In this document: piece after piece, positions 35,172-42,900 of the stretch
Layout: the number at the start of each line of letters is the position of its first letter
How positions within the stretch are numbered: the first letter of the stretch is position 1
The notes under the pieces: model-generated
What the model saw: only the letters and a program-made list of their open reading frames with translations
Databases searched by the model: none
Told to the model about the DNA's origin: nothing
Position numbers and translations under genes: made by a program
Assembly: GCA_903862245.1 (NCBI GenBank)
Contig: CAIOXL010000109.1
Coordinates: forward strand, 1-42,900
Source: an uncultured Geobacteraceae bacterium
GTDB lineage: Bacteria; Desulfobacterota; Desulfuromonadia; Geobacterales; Pseudopelobacteraceae
Length of the DNA: 42,900 nucleotides
Direction: 5' to 3'

Positions 35172-38009
35172 TTACGGATTAAACACCACATCCACCCAGT
35201 AATTGGTACTCAGATAGCTCTGGGTCGGAAATTTGCTGGCTGTTCCGTACGCATACACGCTGTTTGTTCCGGACACCCCGTTCGCCAGTGCGTGCAGCGG
35301 GCCGTTGTCAACCCCCTTGCTGGCAAAGTAACTCTGAGTGTCACTGTAGTGACCCACGTTGGTGTGGTAAGAGGCTACATACACCGTACTGGCTGCGATC
35401 GCCACCGGAGTGGCAAAACTCACCTGCTGCCATCCTGAAGCCGTTTCACCGGCAAAGGTTGCCGTCGCCAATAATTTACCAGCGCTGCTCCAGAGATTTG
35501 CCACGTGTGTGCCGGTATTTGTCGATGCCTTGTAAAAACGGATGCCGGAAATAGTTCCCTTCACATCAGAGCGGAATTTTACACCCAGCTCTACCGCACT
35601 GTCCGGACCGGAGTCCACAACCGACGGAACCGTTGTGGCAGGCCAGAATGAGTATTTTGTCGGTGTCACCACGGCATTTGCAACCGTAACCGTGATAGTG
35701 CTGCTTGTCGCACTGTTACCGGCGGCGTCAAAGGCCTTGGCTATCAGATTACAGGCCCCGTCAGCAGCGGATGCTGTATTCCAGCTGAAGCTGTAGGGTG
35801 ACGTGCTGTCACTGGTTTGCAGTACACCGTTGAGATAAAATTCCACCCTGCTTACCGCCACGTTATCGGAAGCAGCAGCGGTAACCGATACGGTGCCGCT
35901 GACCGTGGCGCCGGTGAGCGGAGCGGTCACGGATACGGCCGGAATTGTGGTATCCGCCACGACATTGTTTACCGTAACCATAACGGCTGACGACTGCCCC
36001 ACATTACCTGCGGCGTCGTACGCCCTGGCGGTCAGACTGTAGGAACCGTTGGTCAGGGCAGCAGTATTCCATGAGAAGGAGTAAGGTGCAGCCGTATCAG
36101 CGCCCTGAAGCTGGCTGTTGACATAAAATTCAACTTTACTGACTCCGACGGTGTCCGACGCAGTGGTAGTAACGGTGACAGTGCCGCTGACGGTAGTGCC
36201 GGACGCAGGTGAAGAGACCGCCACAACCGGAGCTGTCGCGTCTGCAGGAACAGAACCAGAGGGAGTGAACGTCACATCGACCCAGTAGTTGGAACTTTTC
36301 CACCCCATACTGGGGAAGCTGCTGGTGGAACCATAGGCATAGGCGCCGGAATAACCGGAGGTTCCGTCTGCCAGGGCGTGAAGTGGCGGGCTGTCCACCC
36401 CCTTACCGGTGAAATAGTTCAGGTCGGCACTGTAGTGCCCGGTATTTGTATGGTATGAAGCCACATACACTGTATTTGCTGCAATAGCCGCCGGAGTCGA
36501 AAATTTCACTGTCTGCCATCCAGAAGCGGTTTCACCTGAGAACGTTGCAGTGGAGATCAGTTTCCCGGTATTGTCCCACAGATTGCCGACGTGGGTGCCG
36601 GTGTTTGTGCTGGCTTTATAGAAGCGGATGCCGGTGATGGAGCCTGCGGTGTCGGAGCGGAATTTTACGCCCAGCTCTACTGCGCTGTCCGGCCCGGAGT
36701 CGATGACACCCGGAACCACCGTATCGGCCCAGAGGGAGCTGGATGAAAGAACCGGATTACTGACCGTAACCGATATCGCTACAGACTGCCCCTTGTTACC
36801 GGCCGCATCGTACGCAGCAGCGCTTACCGTGTAACTGCCGTTTGCCGCAGAAGCGGTATCCCAGCTGTAACTGTAGGGAGCAGAAGTTGCGGTCGCCTTG
36901 AGAGCTCCATTCACGGAGAACTCTACTCTGGATACGCCCACGTTGTCCGTAGCGCTGGCGACTACCGTAACGATTCCGCTGACCGTGGCACTGTTGACCG
37001 GAGCGGTGACAGAAACGGTCGGAGCGGTGGTATCAGCGACCGGATTATTCACTGTCACCGGGACATTTGCAGACGTGGTGACATTCCCGGTATTGTCATA
37101 AGCCCTGGCGGTCAGAATATAACTGCCGTTAGTAGCTGCAGCCGTATTCCAGCCGTAGCTGAATGGCGATACGTTGGTTACGTACAGGAGCGTGCCATTG
37201 GCATAAAACTCGACCTTGCTCACACCAACATTGTCGCTGGCGCTCGCTGTTATCACCGTTGTCCCGCTCACGATAGCATTGGCAACGGGAGAGGTTAGGG
37301 ATACGGTTGGAGCAATGGTGTCATTGACAACCGTGACGGAAATGGTGCCGGACAGGCCGATATTACCCGCTGCATCATAGGCTTTGGCCTGTAACGTGTT
37401 GGCTCCGGTTGCCAGTGAGGCAGAGTTCAGTGAGTAGAGATAGGGAGTTGACGTGTCGGTTATGGCAAGAATGCCATTCAGATAGAACTCTACTTTCGAA
37501 ACTCCGACATTGTCAGTTGCTGTGGCGGTGACCGAAACGGTTCCGCTTATGGCGGAGTTCGGTGCCGGTGACGTAATGGAGACCGTCGGCGGGGAAGCTT
37601 CCGGGACAGAGACAATGTTCGAATAGGGACTTTCGGTGCCGGCGGCGTTGTAGGCCGTTACGGCAAAATAGTAGGCGTGGGCCGGATCAAGACCGGTAAG
37701 TGTAGCCGTTGTAACCTTTTTGACATCATAGGGAGACGCCCCCTGTGACGCTCCTGTCCCGCTGAAAGGTGCGCTTGCGCTATCGGCATTGTAGTACAGC
37801 TTATAGCCGGTGATGGTAGTGTCCGTACTGGCGTCCCACAGCACTGTTACGTCCCGTGCCTGGCTGTTTGTCGTCAGTACCGTACAGAGCATACACACAC
37901 AGAGCAGTAATGTGGGCAGGCCGTAACCGGCTCTGTACCCCGCTCCGGCGTACCGTTGTTTCAGTAACGTTCGTATCCTGTTTATCAGGGTGTGGGTGTG
38001 ACTTTTCAT
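35172..38009 (-). CDS. Secreted multi-domain Ig-like/DUF4082 surface protein
   Basis: A 945-residue extracellular protein. It has a long signal peptide ending near SQA (about 51), then an Fn3-like domain (VTVLWDASTDTTITGYKLYY, to about 135). Three Big_9-type Ig domains (about 139-420) each open with a PTVS-type strand and contain DNVGVS(K/R)VEF. A DUF4082 domain (about 423-586), two more Ig domains (about 590-780) and a second DUF4082 (about 786-945) follow. The two DUF4082 copies share DSGPDSAVELGVKFRSD and GIRFYKASTNTGTH. It is likely an adhesin or matrix/sugar-binding protein. Expression should answer to the riboswitch and CRP-like box upstream; GGAG precedes the ATG. Confidence 0.88.
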   Translation of the reverse strand: MKSHTHTLINRIRTLLKQRYAGAGYRAGYGLPTLLLCVCMLCTVLTTNSQARDVTVLWDASTDTTITGYKLYYNADSASAPFSGTGASQGASPYDVKKVTTATLTGLDPAHAYYFAVTAYNAAGTESPYSNIVSVPEASPPTVSITSPAPNSAISGTVSVTATATDNVGVSKVEFYLNGILAITDTSTPYLYSLNSASLATGANTLQAKAYDAAGNIGLSGTISVTVVNDTIAPTVSLTSPVANAIVSGTTVITASASDNVGVSKVEFYANGTLLYVTNVSPFSYGWNTAAATNGSYILTARAYDNTGNVTTSANVPVTVNNPVADTTAPTVSVTAPVNSATVSGIVTVVASATDNVGVSRVEFSVNGALKATATSAPYSYSWDTASAANGSYTVSAAAYDAAGNKGQSVAISVTVSNPVLSSSSLWADTVVPGVIDSGPDSAVELGVKFRSDTAGSITGIRFYKASTNTGTHVGNLWDNTGKLISTATFSGETASGWQTVKFSTPAAIAANTVYVASYHTNTGHYSADLNYFTGKGVDSPPLHALADGTSGYSGAYAYGSTSSFPSMGWKSSNYWVDVTFTPSGSVPADATAPVVAVSSPASGTTVSGTVTVTTTASDTVGVSKVEFYVNSQLQGADTAAPYSFSWNTAALTNGSYSLTARAYDAAGNVGQSSAVMVTVNNVVADTTIPAVSVTAPLTGATVSGTVSVTAAASDNVAVSRVEFYLNGVLQTSDSTSPYSFSWNTASAADGACNLIAKAFDAAGNSATSSTITVTVANAVVTPTKYSFWPATTVPSVVDSGPDSAVELGVKFRSDVKGTISGIRFYKASTNTGTHVANLWSSAGKLLATATFAGETASGWQQVSFATPVAIAASTVYVASYHTNVGHYSDTQSYFASKGVDNGPLHALANGVSGTNSVYAYGTASKFPTQSYLSTNYWVDVVFNP

Positions 38010-38079
38010 AAACGGGCTCCTTTGAATGTGTGGTGCGTGACTGGCTTTTTTCGATTGCTCACAACAGCGCTTTCAGAGC

Positions 38080-38231
38080 AAAAAAAAAGGGACAGTCCGC
38101 TGCTGTTGAATTAACAACCAGGGGAACCTGTTCCTTCGCCAACCCGGCTATCCTGAACTCCCAGGAACTACTCAGGACCCGCGGCTTTGTGCCCCCAGGT
38201 CACCCTGGGTTTACCTCTTCGGAAACAGCAC
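38080..38231 (-). promoter_or_regulatory. GEMM-I cyclic-dinucleotide riboswitch with terminator platform
   Basis: Read on minus, the leader has the class I GEMM core: GAGGTAAACC, then P2 CCCAGG-GTGA-CCTGGG with a GNRA loop, GGCACAAAGCC, P3 TCCTGA/TCAGGA followed by TAGCCGGGTTGGCGAAGG. P1 forms from CTGTTTCC (38228-38221) and GGAACAG (38134-38128). The same GGAACAG strand lies within AAGGAACAG (38136-38128), which can pair with CTGTCCCTT (38095-38087; one A-C mismatch) just before nine T (38088-38080), making a terminator. Ligand-stabilised P1 would prevent termination, predicting an ON switch for the Ig/DUF4082 gene. Whether the ligand is c-di-GMP or 3',3'-cGAMP was not decided. Confidence 0.88.
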
Positions 38232-38242
38232 TTCTTTTGTCC

Positions 38243-38287
38243 ATACTATCGGCCAATAAAGAAAATATTTATGTGACACGTATCACG
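38243..38287 (-). promoter_or_regulatory. CRP/FNR-like operator and -10 upstream of the riboswitch
   Basis: TGTGA-N6-TCACG at 38272-38287 matches the CRP consensus TGTGA-N6-TCACA at 9 of 10 positions. TAGTAT (38248-38243 on minus) could be the -10; the predicted start near 38236 puts the operator at about -43, close to a class II activator position. No good -35 is present, which suits activator dependence. Confidence 0.55.
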
Positions 38288-38401
38288 AAATATTCACATG
38301 TCTGGAAAATCAGGGCATCGAATACTGGTGTGCACCCTACGGAGCGGATCTATGGCACCGTTCCCGGAGATGTGCTGTGATGCAGGGCACAAAATACAAA
38401 A

Positions 38402-38433
38402 AAGCCGGGAACCCTGTAACAGGCCCCCGGCTT
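38402..38433 (-). terminator. Intrinsic terminator of the Big_2 lipoprotein gene
   Basis: AAGCCGGG (38402-38409) pairs with CCCGGCTT (38426-38433). On minus it runs into a T stretch (A-rich 38398-38403), about 35 bases after the stop at 38469. Confidence 0.85.
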
Positions 38434-38468
38434 GGTTTGCTCGTGCAATGCGCTTCTATCTTACGCCA

Positions 38469-40019
38469 TCAGTCTGACGTTTTTTTCAGGTTGAATATAT
38501 AACTGCAATTATACCCGCCATTGAAGTTTTCAAGAACGCTGCCGGTCATGGCAGCATCCGTAAGCAGTGCTGTACCGAGATTCACCATGACATTTGCAGA
38601 TCCTGGACGAATATAGGTATAGGTAAAAGTGAGCCGTCGCCCGTTCAGATTTCCTTCGGTAAATTTCCCCTCAGCCTCTACCTGGCCTGTGGTGTTATAG
38701 CGCAATGAAGCCGCGCCGGTAACGTTGTTGCCGCTTTGGCCGAGAATCAGTTTGAACGTATATGTGCCGACCTGACTTTTATCAAGCGCGTCATAAATTG
38801 TATAGGTTCCCTCCCAGGTTCCGGTTACGTTCCCAGAAGTTACATTCAGGCTTTGTGATCCGGATATACCGCCATGGGTGGCACTAATCACGGTTGTGCC
38901 TGCGCTGGCAGCGGTCACCAGACCGTTCTGGACGACATCGGCAACGGAGGCGGAGGAACTGTTCCAGAGAGCCTGAGCGGTGAGATCCTGTACCGAATTA
39001 TCCGAAAAAATTCCGGTGGCTACGAACTGCCTGATAGTTCCTGCGGCAATGACCGGGGTGGTCGGCGTGACGGTGATGGAAACCAGCGAGGCGGGAGACA
39101 CATTCAGCATCGTTGAACCGGTTACGGCACCGAACGAGGCAGTAACGGCCGTCTGGCCACTCGAAAGAGCTGTGACGACGCCGTTACCGGCAATGCCGGC
39201 AACTGATCCGGCGGAGGAGTGCCAGGTCACCTGGCTGGTCAGGTCCTGGGCGGTATCATCAGAATAGGTTCCTGTGGCGCTGTAGTGTTGCGCTGTACCG
39301 ACGGCAATGACCGCATTGGCTGGCTGGATGGCAATTGAAACGAGCCGGGCCGGGGATACATTCACTGTTGTTGTTGCCGATACACCGTCCAATGCTGCCG
39401 TAATTGACGTATGTCCGGCTGAATACGCTGTTGCCATACCAGAAATGGTAATGACAGCAACAGCGGAGTTGGAGGAGCTCCAGACAACTGATGGGGTCAG
39501 GTCCTGAAAAGTTCCGTCAGAGTAGGCCCCGACTGCCGTGAACTGTAGGTTGGTATTAATGCCGAAGGTCTGATTGGCCGGGGTGACCCTGATTGAAACA
39601 AGTGTCGTCACGGGCACCGTCAATGTGGTTGTACCCGTGATGTCACCCATTGAAGCCGTAATTGTTGTCTGTCCGGCAGCAACCGCCGATACCACACCGG
39701 TATCGCTTATTGGTGCAACTGATGGTGATGATGAGTTCCACGTCACTGTTTGACCCAGCCCGGAGGTGGTCGTACCGTCCGTGTAGGTACCCACCGCCGT
39801 AAACTGCACCGTTTTGTCGACCGCCAGTTTGTTGTCGGCAGGCTGGATAGCAAGTGATGCCAGCACTTTTTTAGCCGGTGCATTACCGCTGCCGCTGTCG
39901 CCACTACCGCCACTGCACCCGCACAGCCAGGCCGTAACCGCAAACATCACTGCACAAGATGTCGTCAGATACCACCGGGACCGTGCCCTGTTCAAAGGTT
40001 GTTCGTTTTCCCTCCTCAT
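38469..40019 (-). CDS. Lipoprotein with four Big_2 Ig-like domains
   Basis: A 516-residue surface lipoprotein. The start at 40019 follows GGGGAGGGG; the frame is open 27 codons further but without a signal. The signal peptide ends in a lipobox LCGC (C35), then a Gly/Ser-rich tether. Four Big_2 domains follow (about 52-390), each with an L(A/V)SI-x-(V/I)-x-P start, QF-x-A-x-G-x-(Y/F)-(T/S)-D mid strand and G-x-(A/V)-T-A-type turn. A C-terminal beta-rich domain (about 392-516: TGTWEGTYTIYD...GYNCSYIFNL) is unassigned. It probably acts as an adhesin or matrix anchor. Confidence 0.85.
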   Translation of the reverse strand: MRRENEQPLNRARSRWYLTTSCAVMFAVTAWLCGCSGGSGDSGSGNAPAKKVLASLAIQPADNKLAVDKTVQFTAVGTYTDGTTTSGLGQTVTWNSSSPSVAPISDTGVVSAVAAGQTTITASMGDITGTTTLTVPVTTLVSIRVTPANQTFGINTNLQFTAVGAYSDGTFQDLTPSVVWSSSNSAVAVITISGMATAYSAGHTSITAALDGVSATTTVNVSPARLVSIAIQPANAVIAVGTAQHYSATGTYSDDTAQDLTSQVTWHSSAGSVAGIAGNGVVTALSSGQTAVTASFGAVTGSTMLNVSPASLVSITVTPTTPVIAAGTIRQFVATGIFSDNSVQDLTAQALWNSSSASVADVVQNGLVTAASAGTTVISATHGGISGSQSLNVTSGNVTGTWEGTYTIYDALDKSQVGTYTFKLILGQSGNNVTGAASLRYNTTGQVEAEGKFTEGNLNGRRLTFTYTYIRPGSANVMVNLGTALLTDAAMTGSVLENFNGGYNCSYIFNLKKTSD

Positions 40020-40530
40020 GCCTTTCCCCTCCCCGCATGACTGTAATTGTCGGCTGGTACGAAGTTTCCCTGCCGATATCACATAATAATCATGAATCAT
40101 GCCAAAACAGCTCCGGATTTATCCAGTAATTACAGAGTGTTGCACTGCATTATCTGGCAGAGGATGTTAACTCCGAAACATGAAAAACAGTACTGGCGGC
40201 TCCGGAAGGCGCAGGTATGCACTTTGGCACTGCTGGTAAAATGTTTCGCTATGTTAGTAAATGCGCTCCTTACGCCCGGTGCAAATAAGGTAACAAAGAT
40301 AATATTTTTCCCCTGGCCGTCCCCACCCCGCTCATCCTGCACACTCGCCATGCCACGCCGTTATCTGCGAAAATTGAATAACACCGGCATCACCGGTAAT
40401 AACCGAAACTATTGAGTAATTACCGGCAGTTATGATGTGGCACTGAATGTGAAACAAAAGCAGCGAAGATCGGGGAGCCGGCAGAACAACTTCTTAAGGT
40501 AATAGCCACTATGCAACCACCGGAGACCGC
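40020..40530. promoter_or_regulatory. Divergent intergenic region with an inverted repeat
   Basis: About 510 bases separate the Big_2 lipoprotein (minus) from the glycosyltransferases (plus). CCGGTAAT (40393-40400) and ATTACCGG (40419-40426) form an 8-base inverted repeat with an 18-base gap, about 105 bases before the glycosyltransferase start, a candidate operator. TGGCACTGAATGTGA at 40437-40451 resembles sigma-54 but lacks the -12 GC. No gene is called here. Confidence 0.4.
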
Positions 40531-41703
40531 ATGAGTAGGGGACGTAATTCAAAAATGAAGGTTATCCATATAATCTCGGGCGATCTCTGGGCCGGGGCTG
40601 AGGCCATGGCCTTCAACCTGCTCCGGCATCTGCAGGGCTACCCGGAGCTCGACCTTGGTATTATCCTCCTGAACGAAGGAAAGCTGGCCAGAAAGCTGAG
40701 ATCCATCGGTGCCACTGTTCATGTCCTTGACGAAAAGCGCCTGCCGTTTTGGGATATTGTACTTCGTACCCGCGCAGTTCTGCGCTCATCCGGTGCCGTC
40801 ATTGTGCACTCCCATCGCTACAAGGAGAACATTCTGGCGACGCTGGCATCAGGCTTTAACCGCAGCATAAAACTCATTGCCACCCAGCACGGATTACCGG
40901 AAACAGCCGAAGATAAACGCACCGTTACCAACCGGTTTGTTGCCAAAGCCAATTTCAATCTGCTTTCACGATATTTCACCGCAACGGTGGCGGTTTCCTC
41001 GGATGTCAGAAACTACCTTGTCAAACAACATGCGTTCCGAGAGGGCAGCGTGGAGGCGATCCACAACGGCATTGATATCCCTGAAACCCGGCTGTCCAGG
41101 ACAGGAGCAGGGCCTTTTGTCATCGGCTCATCAGGCCGCCTGTTTCCGGTCAAGGACTATCCGCTCATGGTTGACATTGCCGGCGCTATCGCCGCAGCCA
41201 ACGTCCCGGATATCCGTTTTGCACTGGCCGGTGACGGCCCGGAACGTCCGCGCCTCGAAGCCAGAATTCAAGGGTACGGGCTGCAGGAGCAGTTCATTTT
41301 GAAAGGGCATCAGGAAGATATGGATTCATTCTATCGCGGCGTGGATCTCTATTTGAACAGCTCCGTTCACGAAGGAATCCCCATGACCATTCTTGAAGCC
41401 CTGGCTCGCGGGATTCCTGTCATAGCCCCTGCTGTGGGGGGGATCAGGGAGATCATTACCGACGGGGTGGAAGGTTTTCTGATCGGGAGCCGAAATCCGC
41501 AGGACTTTGCGGATAAATGCCTGCTGCTCCGAGACAACGGCGAACTGCGGGAGAAGATGGCGAAAGCGGCGCGAGCCAGAGCGGAACAGGCCTTTTCAGC
41601 AGATAGCATGGCCGACCGGTATTACCGCCTGTACCGCCGCGTGGCTGCACCGGTCCGGCAGCAGCAGTGGCATCAATCAGGTGCCGTTACGCTGGCACAA
41701 TAA
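40531..41703 (+). CDS. Glycosyltransferase family 4 (GT-B)
   Basis: A 390-residue GT-B enzyme for surface or exopolysaccharide. The N-terminal Rossmann half starts KVIHIISGDLWAGAEAMAFNLL. The C-terminal half has GSSGRLFPVKDYPLMV, FALAGDGPERPRLEA and the E-x7-E motif in HEGIPMTILEALARGIPVIA, typical of GT4 retaining transferases. The start could also be M9 at 40555. Donor and acceptor are unknown. It is followed after 11 bases by a GT2 gene. Confidence 0.87.
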   Translation: MSRGRNSKMKVIHIISGDLWAGAEAMAFNLLRHLQGYPELDLGIILLNEGKLARKLRSIGATVHVLDEKRLPFWDIVLRTRAVLRSSGAVIVHSHRYKENILATLASGFNRSIKLIATQHGLPETAEDKRTVTNRFVAKANFNLLSRYFTATVAVSSDVRNYLVKQHAFREGSVEAIHNGIDIPETRLSRTGAGPFVIGSSGRLFPVKDYPLMVDIAGAIAAANVPDIRFALAGDGPERPRLEARIQGYGLQEQFILKGHQEDMDSFYRGVDLYLNSSVHEGIPMTILEALARGIPVIAPAVGGIREIITDGVEGFLIGSRNPQDFADKCLLLRDNGELREKMAKAARARAEQAFSADSMADRYYRLYRRVAAPVRQQQWHQSGAVTLAQ

Positions 41704-41714
41704 AGGAGTATTCC

Positions 41715-42836
41715 ATGAGGCTGGTATTTGTTCTATCCATGTTACTGGTATTCCACGCGTATTTTGGCTACCCCCTGACCCTCCGCTTTTTCAGACGGAA
41801 ACCAACGACTAAAGCACCATTTGAACCGCGCGCAACCCTGATCATCACCGCCTGCAACGAAGAACGCAGAATCAGGGATAAGCTCGAAAACACCCTCACC
41901 CTTGACTACCCGAGGGAAAAGCTTCAGGTGCTGGTGGCATCCGATGGCTCCAACGACAGGACCAACGATATTGCACGGAGTTACGCCCGCCACGGGATTG
42001 TGCTCCTTCCTTTTCAGGAGCGGCGCGGCAAGGAAAGTGCGCAGAAAGATGCCCTGCTCCACGCAACGGGTGACGTCATCGTCTTTTCCGATGTGGCAAC
42101 CCGCATTGAACCGAACGGGCTCAGGGAGATCATTGCTAATTTTGCCGATCCCGACGTCGGTTGCGTAAGCAGCAGCGACAAGGTACTGGGACGCGATGGC
42201 AAGCCGTGCGGCGAGGGTTTTTACGTCAGGTACGAAATGTGGTTGAGGGATCTGGAGTCTCAGGTCAACTCTCTGGTCGGCCTCAGTGGATCTTTTTTTG
42301 CCGCTCGTGCCGCAGTATGCCGTGACTTCTCCGGGGAAATGCAAAGCGATTTCAGAACGGTACTCAACAGTATGAGGCTGGGGATGCGCGGGGTCAGTGA
42401 TCCTGACGCCATTGGTTACTACCAGGATATTGCCGACAGCAGGCGTGAGTTCGACCGCAAAATCCGCACGGTACTCAGAGGGTTGACGGTATTTTTCCAT
42501 AATCCGGAATTTCTTAACCCCTTCCGTTACGGCCTGTTCGCCTACCAGTATTTCTGCCACAAATTGCTGCGTTGGCTGGTACCGCTTTTCCTTGTTTCCG
42601 CGCTTGTTGCCAATGCTCTGTTAAGCGTTCAGTCACCCGGGTATTCACTACTTTTACTGTTTCATCTTGGTTTCTACGGGATCGCCCTGGCGGGGTGGTG
42701 TGCCAAATCGGCCCATACTCATACGCTATTCAGGATTCCCCTGTTTTTCGTCACCGTTAACGCCGCCATTTTTGTGGCTTGGTGGCGCTACATGAGGGGG
42801 AGAAGAATGGTTATGTGGGCACCGTCCGAGAGGTGA
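41715..42836 (+). CDS. Membrane glycosyltransferase family 2
   Basis: A 373-residue GT2 enzyme. A short hydrophobic N-terminus (MRLVFVLSMLLVFHAYFGYPL) precedes a GT-A domain with TLIITACNEERRIRDKLENTL, LVASDGSNDRTNDIA and the later FSDVATRIEPNGL in place of a DxD. QSDFRTVLNSMRLGMRG follows in the catalytic half. Several hydrophobic helices (about 290-360) lie at the C-terminus. The start at 41715 follows AAGGAG; the frame extends upstream inside the previous gene. It is likely part of an exopolysaccharide pathway with the GT4 gene. Confidence 0.88.
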   Translation: MRLVFVLSMLLVFHAYFGYPLTLRFFRRKPTTKAPFEPRATLIITACNEERRIRDKLENTLTLDYPREKLQVLVASDGSNDRTNDIARSYARHGIVLLPFQERRGKESAQKDALLHATGDVIVFSDVATRIEPNGLREIIANFADPDVGCVSSSDKVLGRDGKPCGEGFYVRYEMWLRDLESQVNSLVGLSGSFFAARAAVCRDFSGEMQSDFRTVLNSMRLGMRGVSDPDAIGYYQDIADSRREFDRKIRTVLRGLTVFFHNPEFLNPFRYGLFAYQYFCHKLLRWLVPLFLVSALVANALLSVQSPGYSLLLLFHLGFYGIALAGWCAKSAHTHTLFRIPLFFVTVNAAIFVAWWRYMRGRRMVMWAPSER

Positions 42837-42900
42837 AGTTTCGGACTATTGACCTGAATCTTATGGTTTATTACTCGTAAATGGCTGACAACCACTAATG

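Noticed and set aside
38030-38380. 116-codon plus-strand open frame between the two surface-protein genes
   Set aside because: It runs antisense through the riboswitch, terminator and CRP-like box, has no family features, and the RNA structure explains the region better.
40437-40451. Sigma-54-like TGGCACTGAATGTGA before the glycosyltransferases
   Set aside because: The -12 position reads GA rather than GC.

Overview
The window looks like a chromosomal segment of a Geobacter-type deltaproteobacterium (Geobacterales, e.g. Geobacter, Trichlorobacter or Pelobacter propionicus-like). The reasons are a good sigma-54 promoter, an NtrC-type regulator beside a PilT paralogue and a PATAN-domain protein, a GEMM-I cyclic-dinucleotide riboswitch, stand-alone STAS, receiver and 'HQLRQPLNNL'-type kinase proteins, and a short protein resembling a Geobacter-specific family. 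The organism call is inferred from gene content only; no rRNA or tRNA gene was seen.

Layout. (1) 1-7.4 kb, mostly minus strand: the start of an exported protein behind a sigma-54 promoter; a four-gene run (PATAN/GAF protein, PilT-like ATPase, sigma-54 response regulator, methyltransferase); and aguA-aguB, which turn agmatine into putrescine. (2) 7.7-10.6 kb: infA, efp and epmA on plus, with a KamA/EpmB radical-SAM protein converging on epmA, forming an EF-P beta-lysylation cluster. (3) 10.7-14.3 kb: gspA/exeA and gspB on plus, facing pgsA and a lytic transglycosylase on minus. (4) 14.4-22.9 kb, plus: purM-purN followed by arnT-arnB-arnC-arnA(formyltransferase)-arnA(dehydrogenase)-arnD, a lipid A L-Ara4N pathway whose ArnA is two separate proteins.

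(5) 23.1-34.8 kb, all minus: an outer-membrane beta-barrel protein; a geranylgeranyl-reductase-like flavoprotein translationally coupled to a cyclopropane-fatty-acid-synthase-like methyltransferase and preceded by an exported HExxH protein; a cold-shock protein; two paralogous STAS proteins; a Na,K-ATPase-like (P2C) P-type ATPase; a soluble histidine kinase with a degraded N box; a small lytic transglycosylase; a receiver protein with a (Gln-Ala)n tract encoded by a hexanucleotide repeat; a Geobacter-type small protein; and a sugar-nucleotidyltransferase. (6) 35-42.9 kb: a 945-residue secreted Ig/DUF4082 protein behind a riboswitch and a CRP-like box; a four-Big_2-domain lipoprotein; and two plus-strand glycosyltransferases, giving a surface or exopolysaccharide character.

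Most notable points: the GEMM-I riboswitch, whose P1 strand also builds a terminator and which sits under a CRP-like operator (38.08-38.29 kb); the P2C ATPase keeping the six animal-pump cation ligands compared; the CFA-synthase/reductase pair; and the unusual phosphotransfer residues in the STAS/kinase group around the ATPase.
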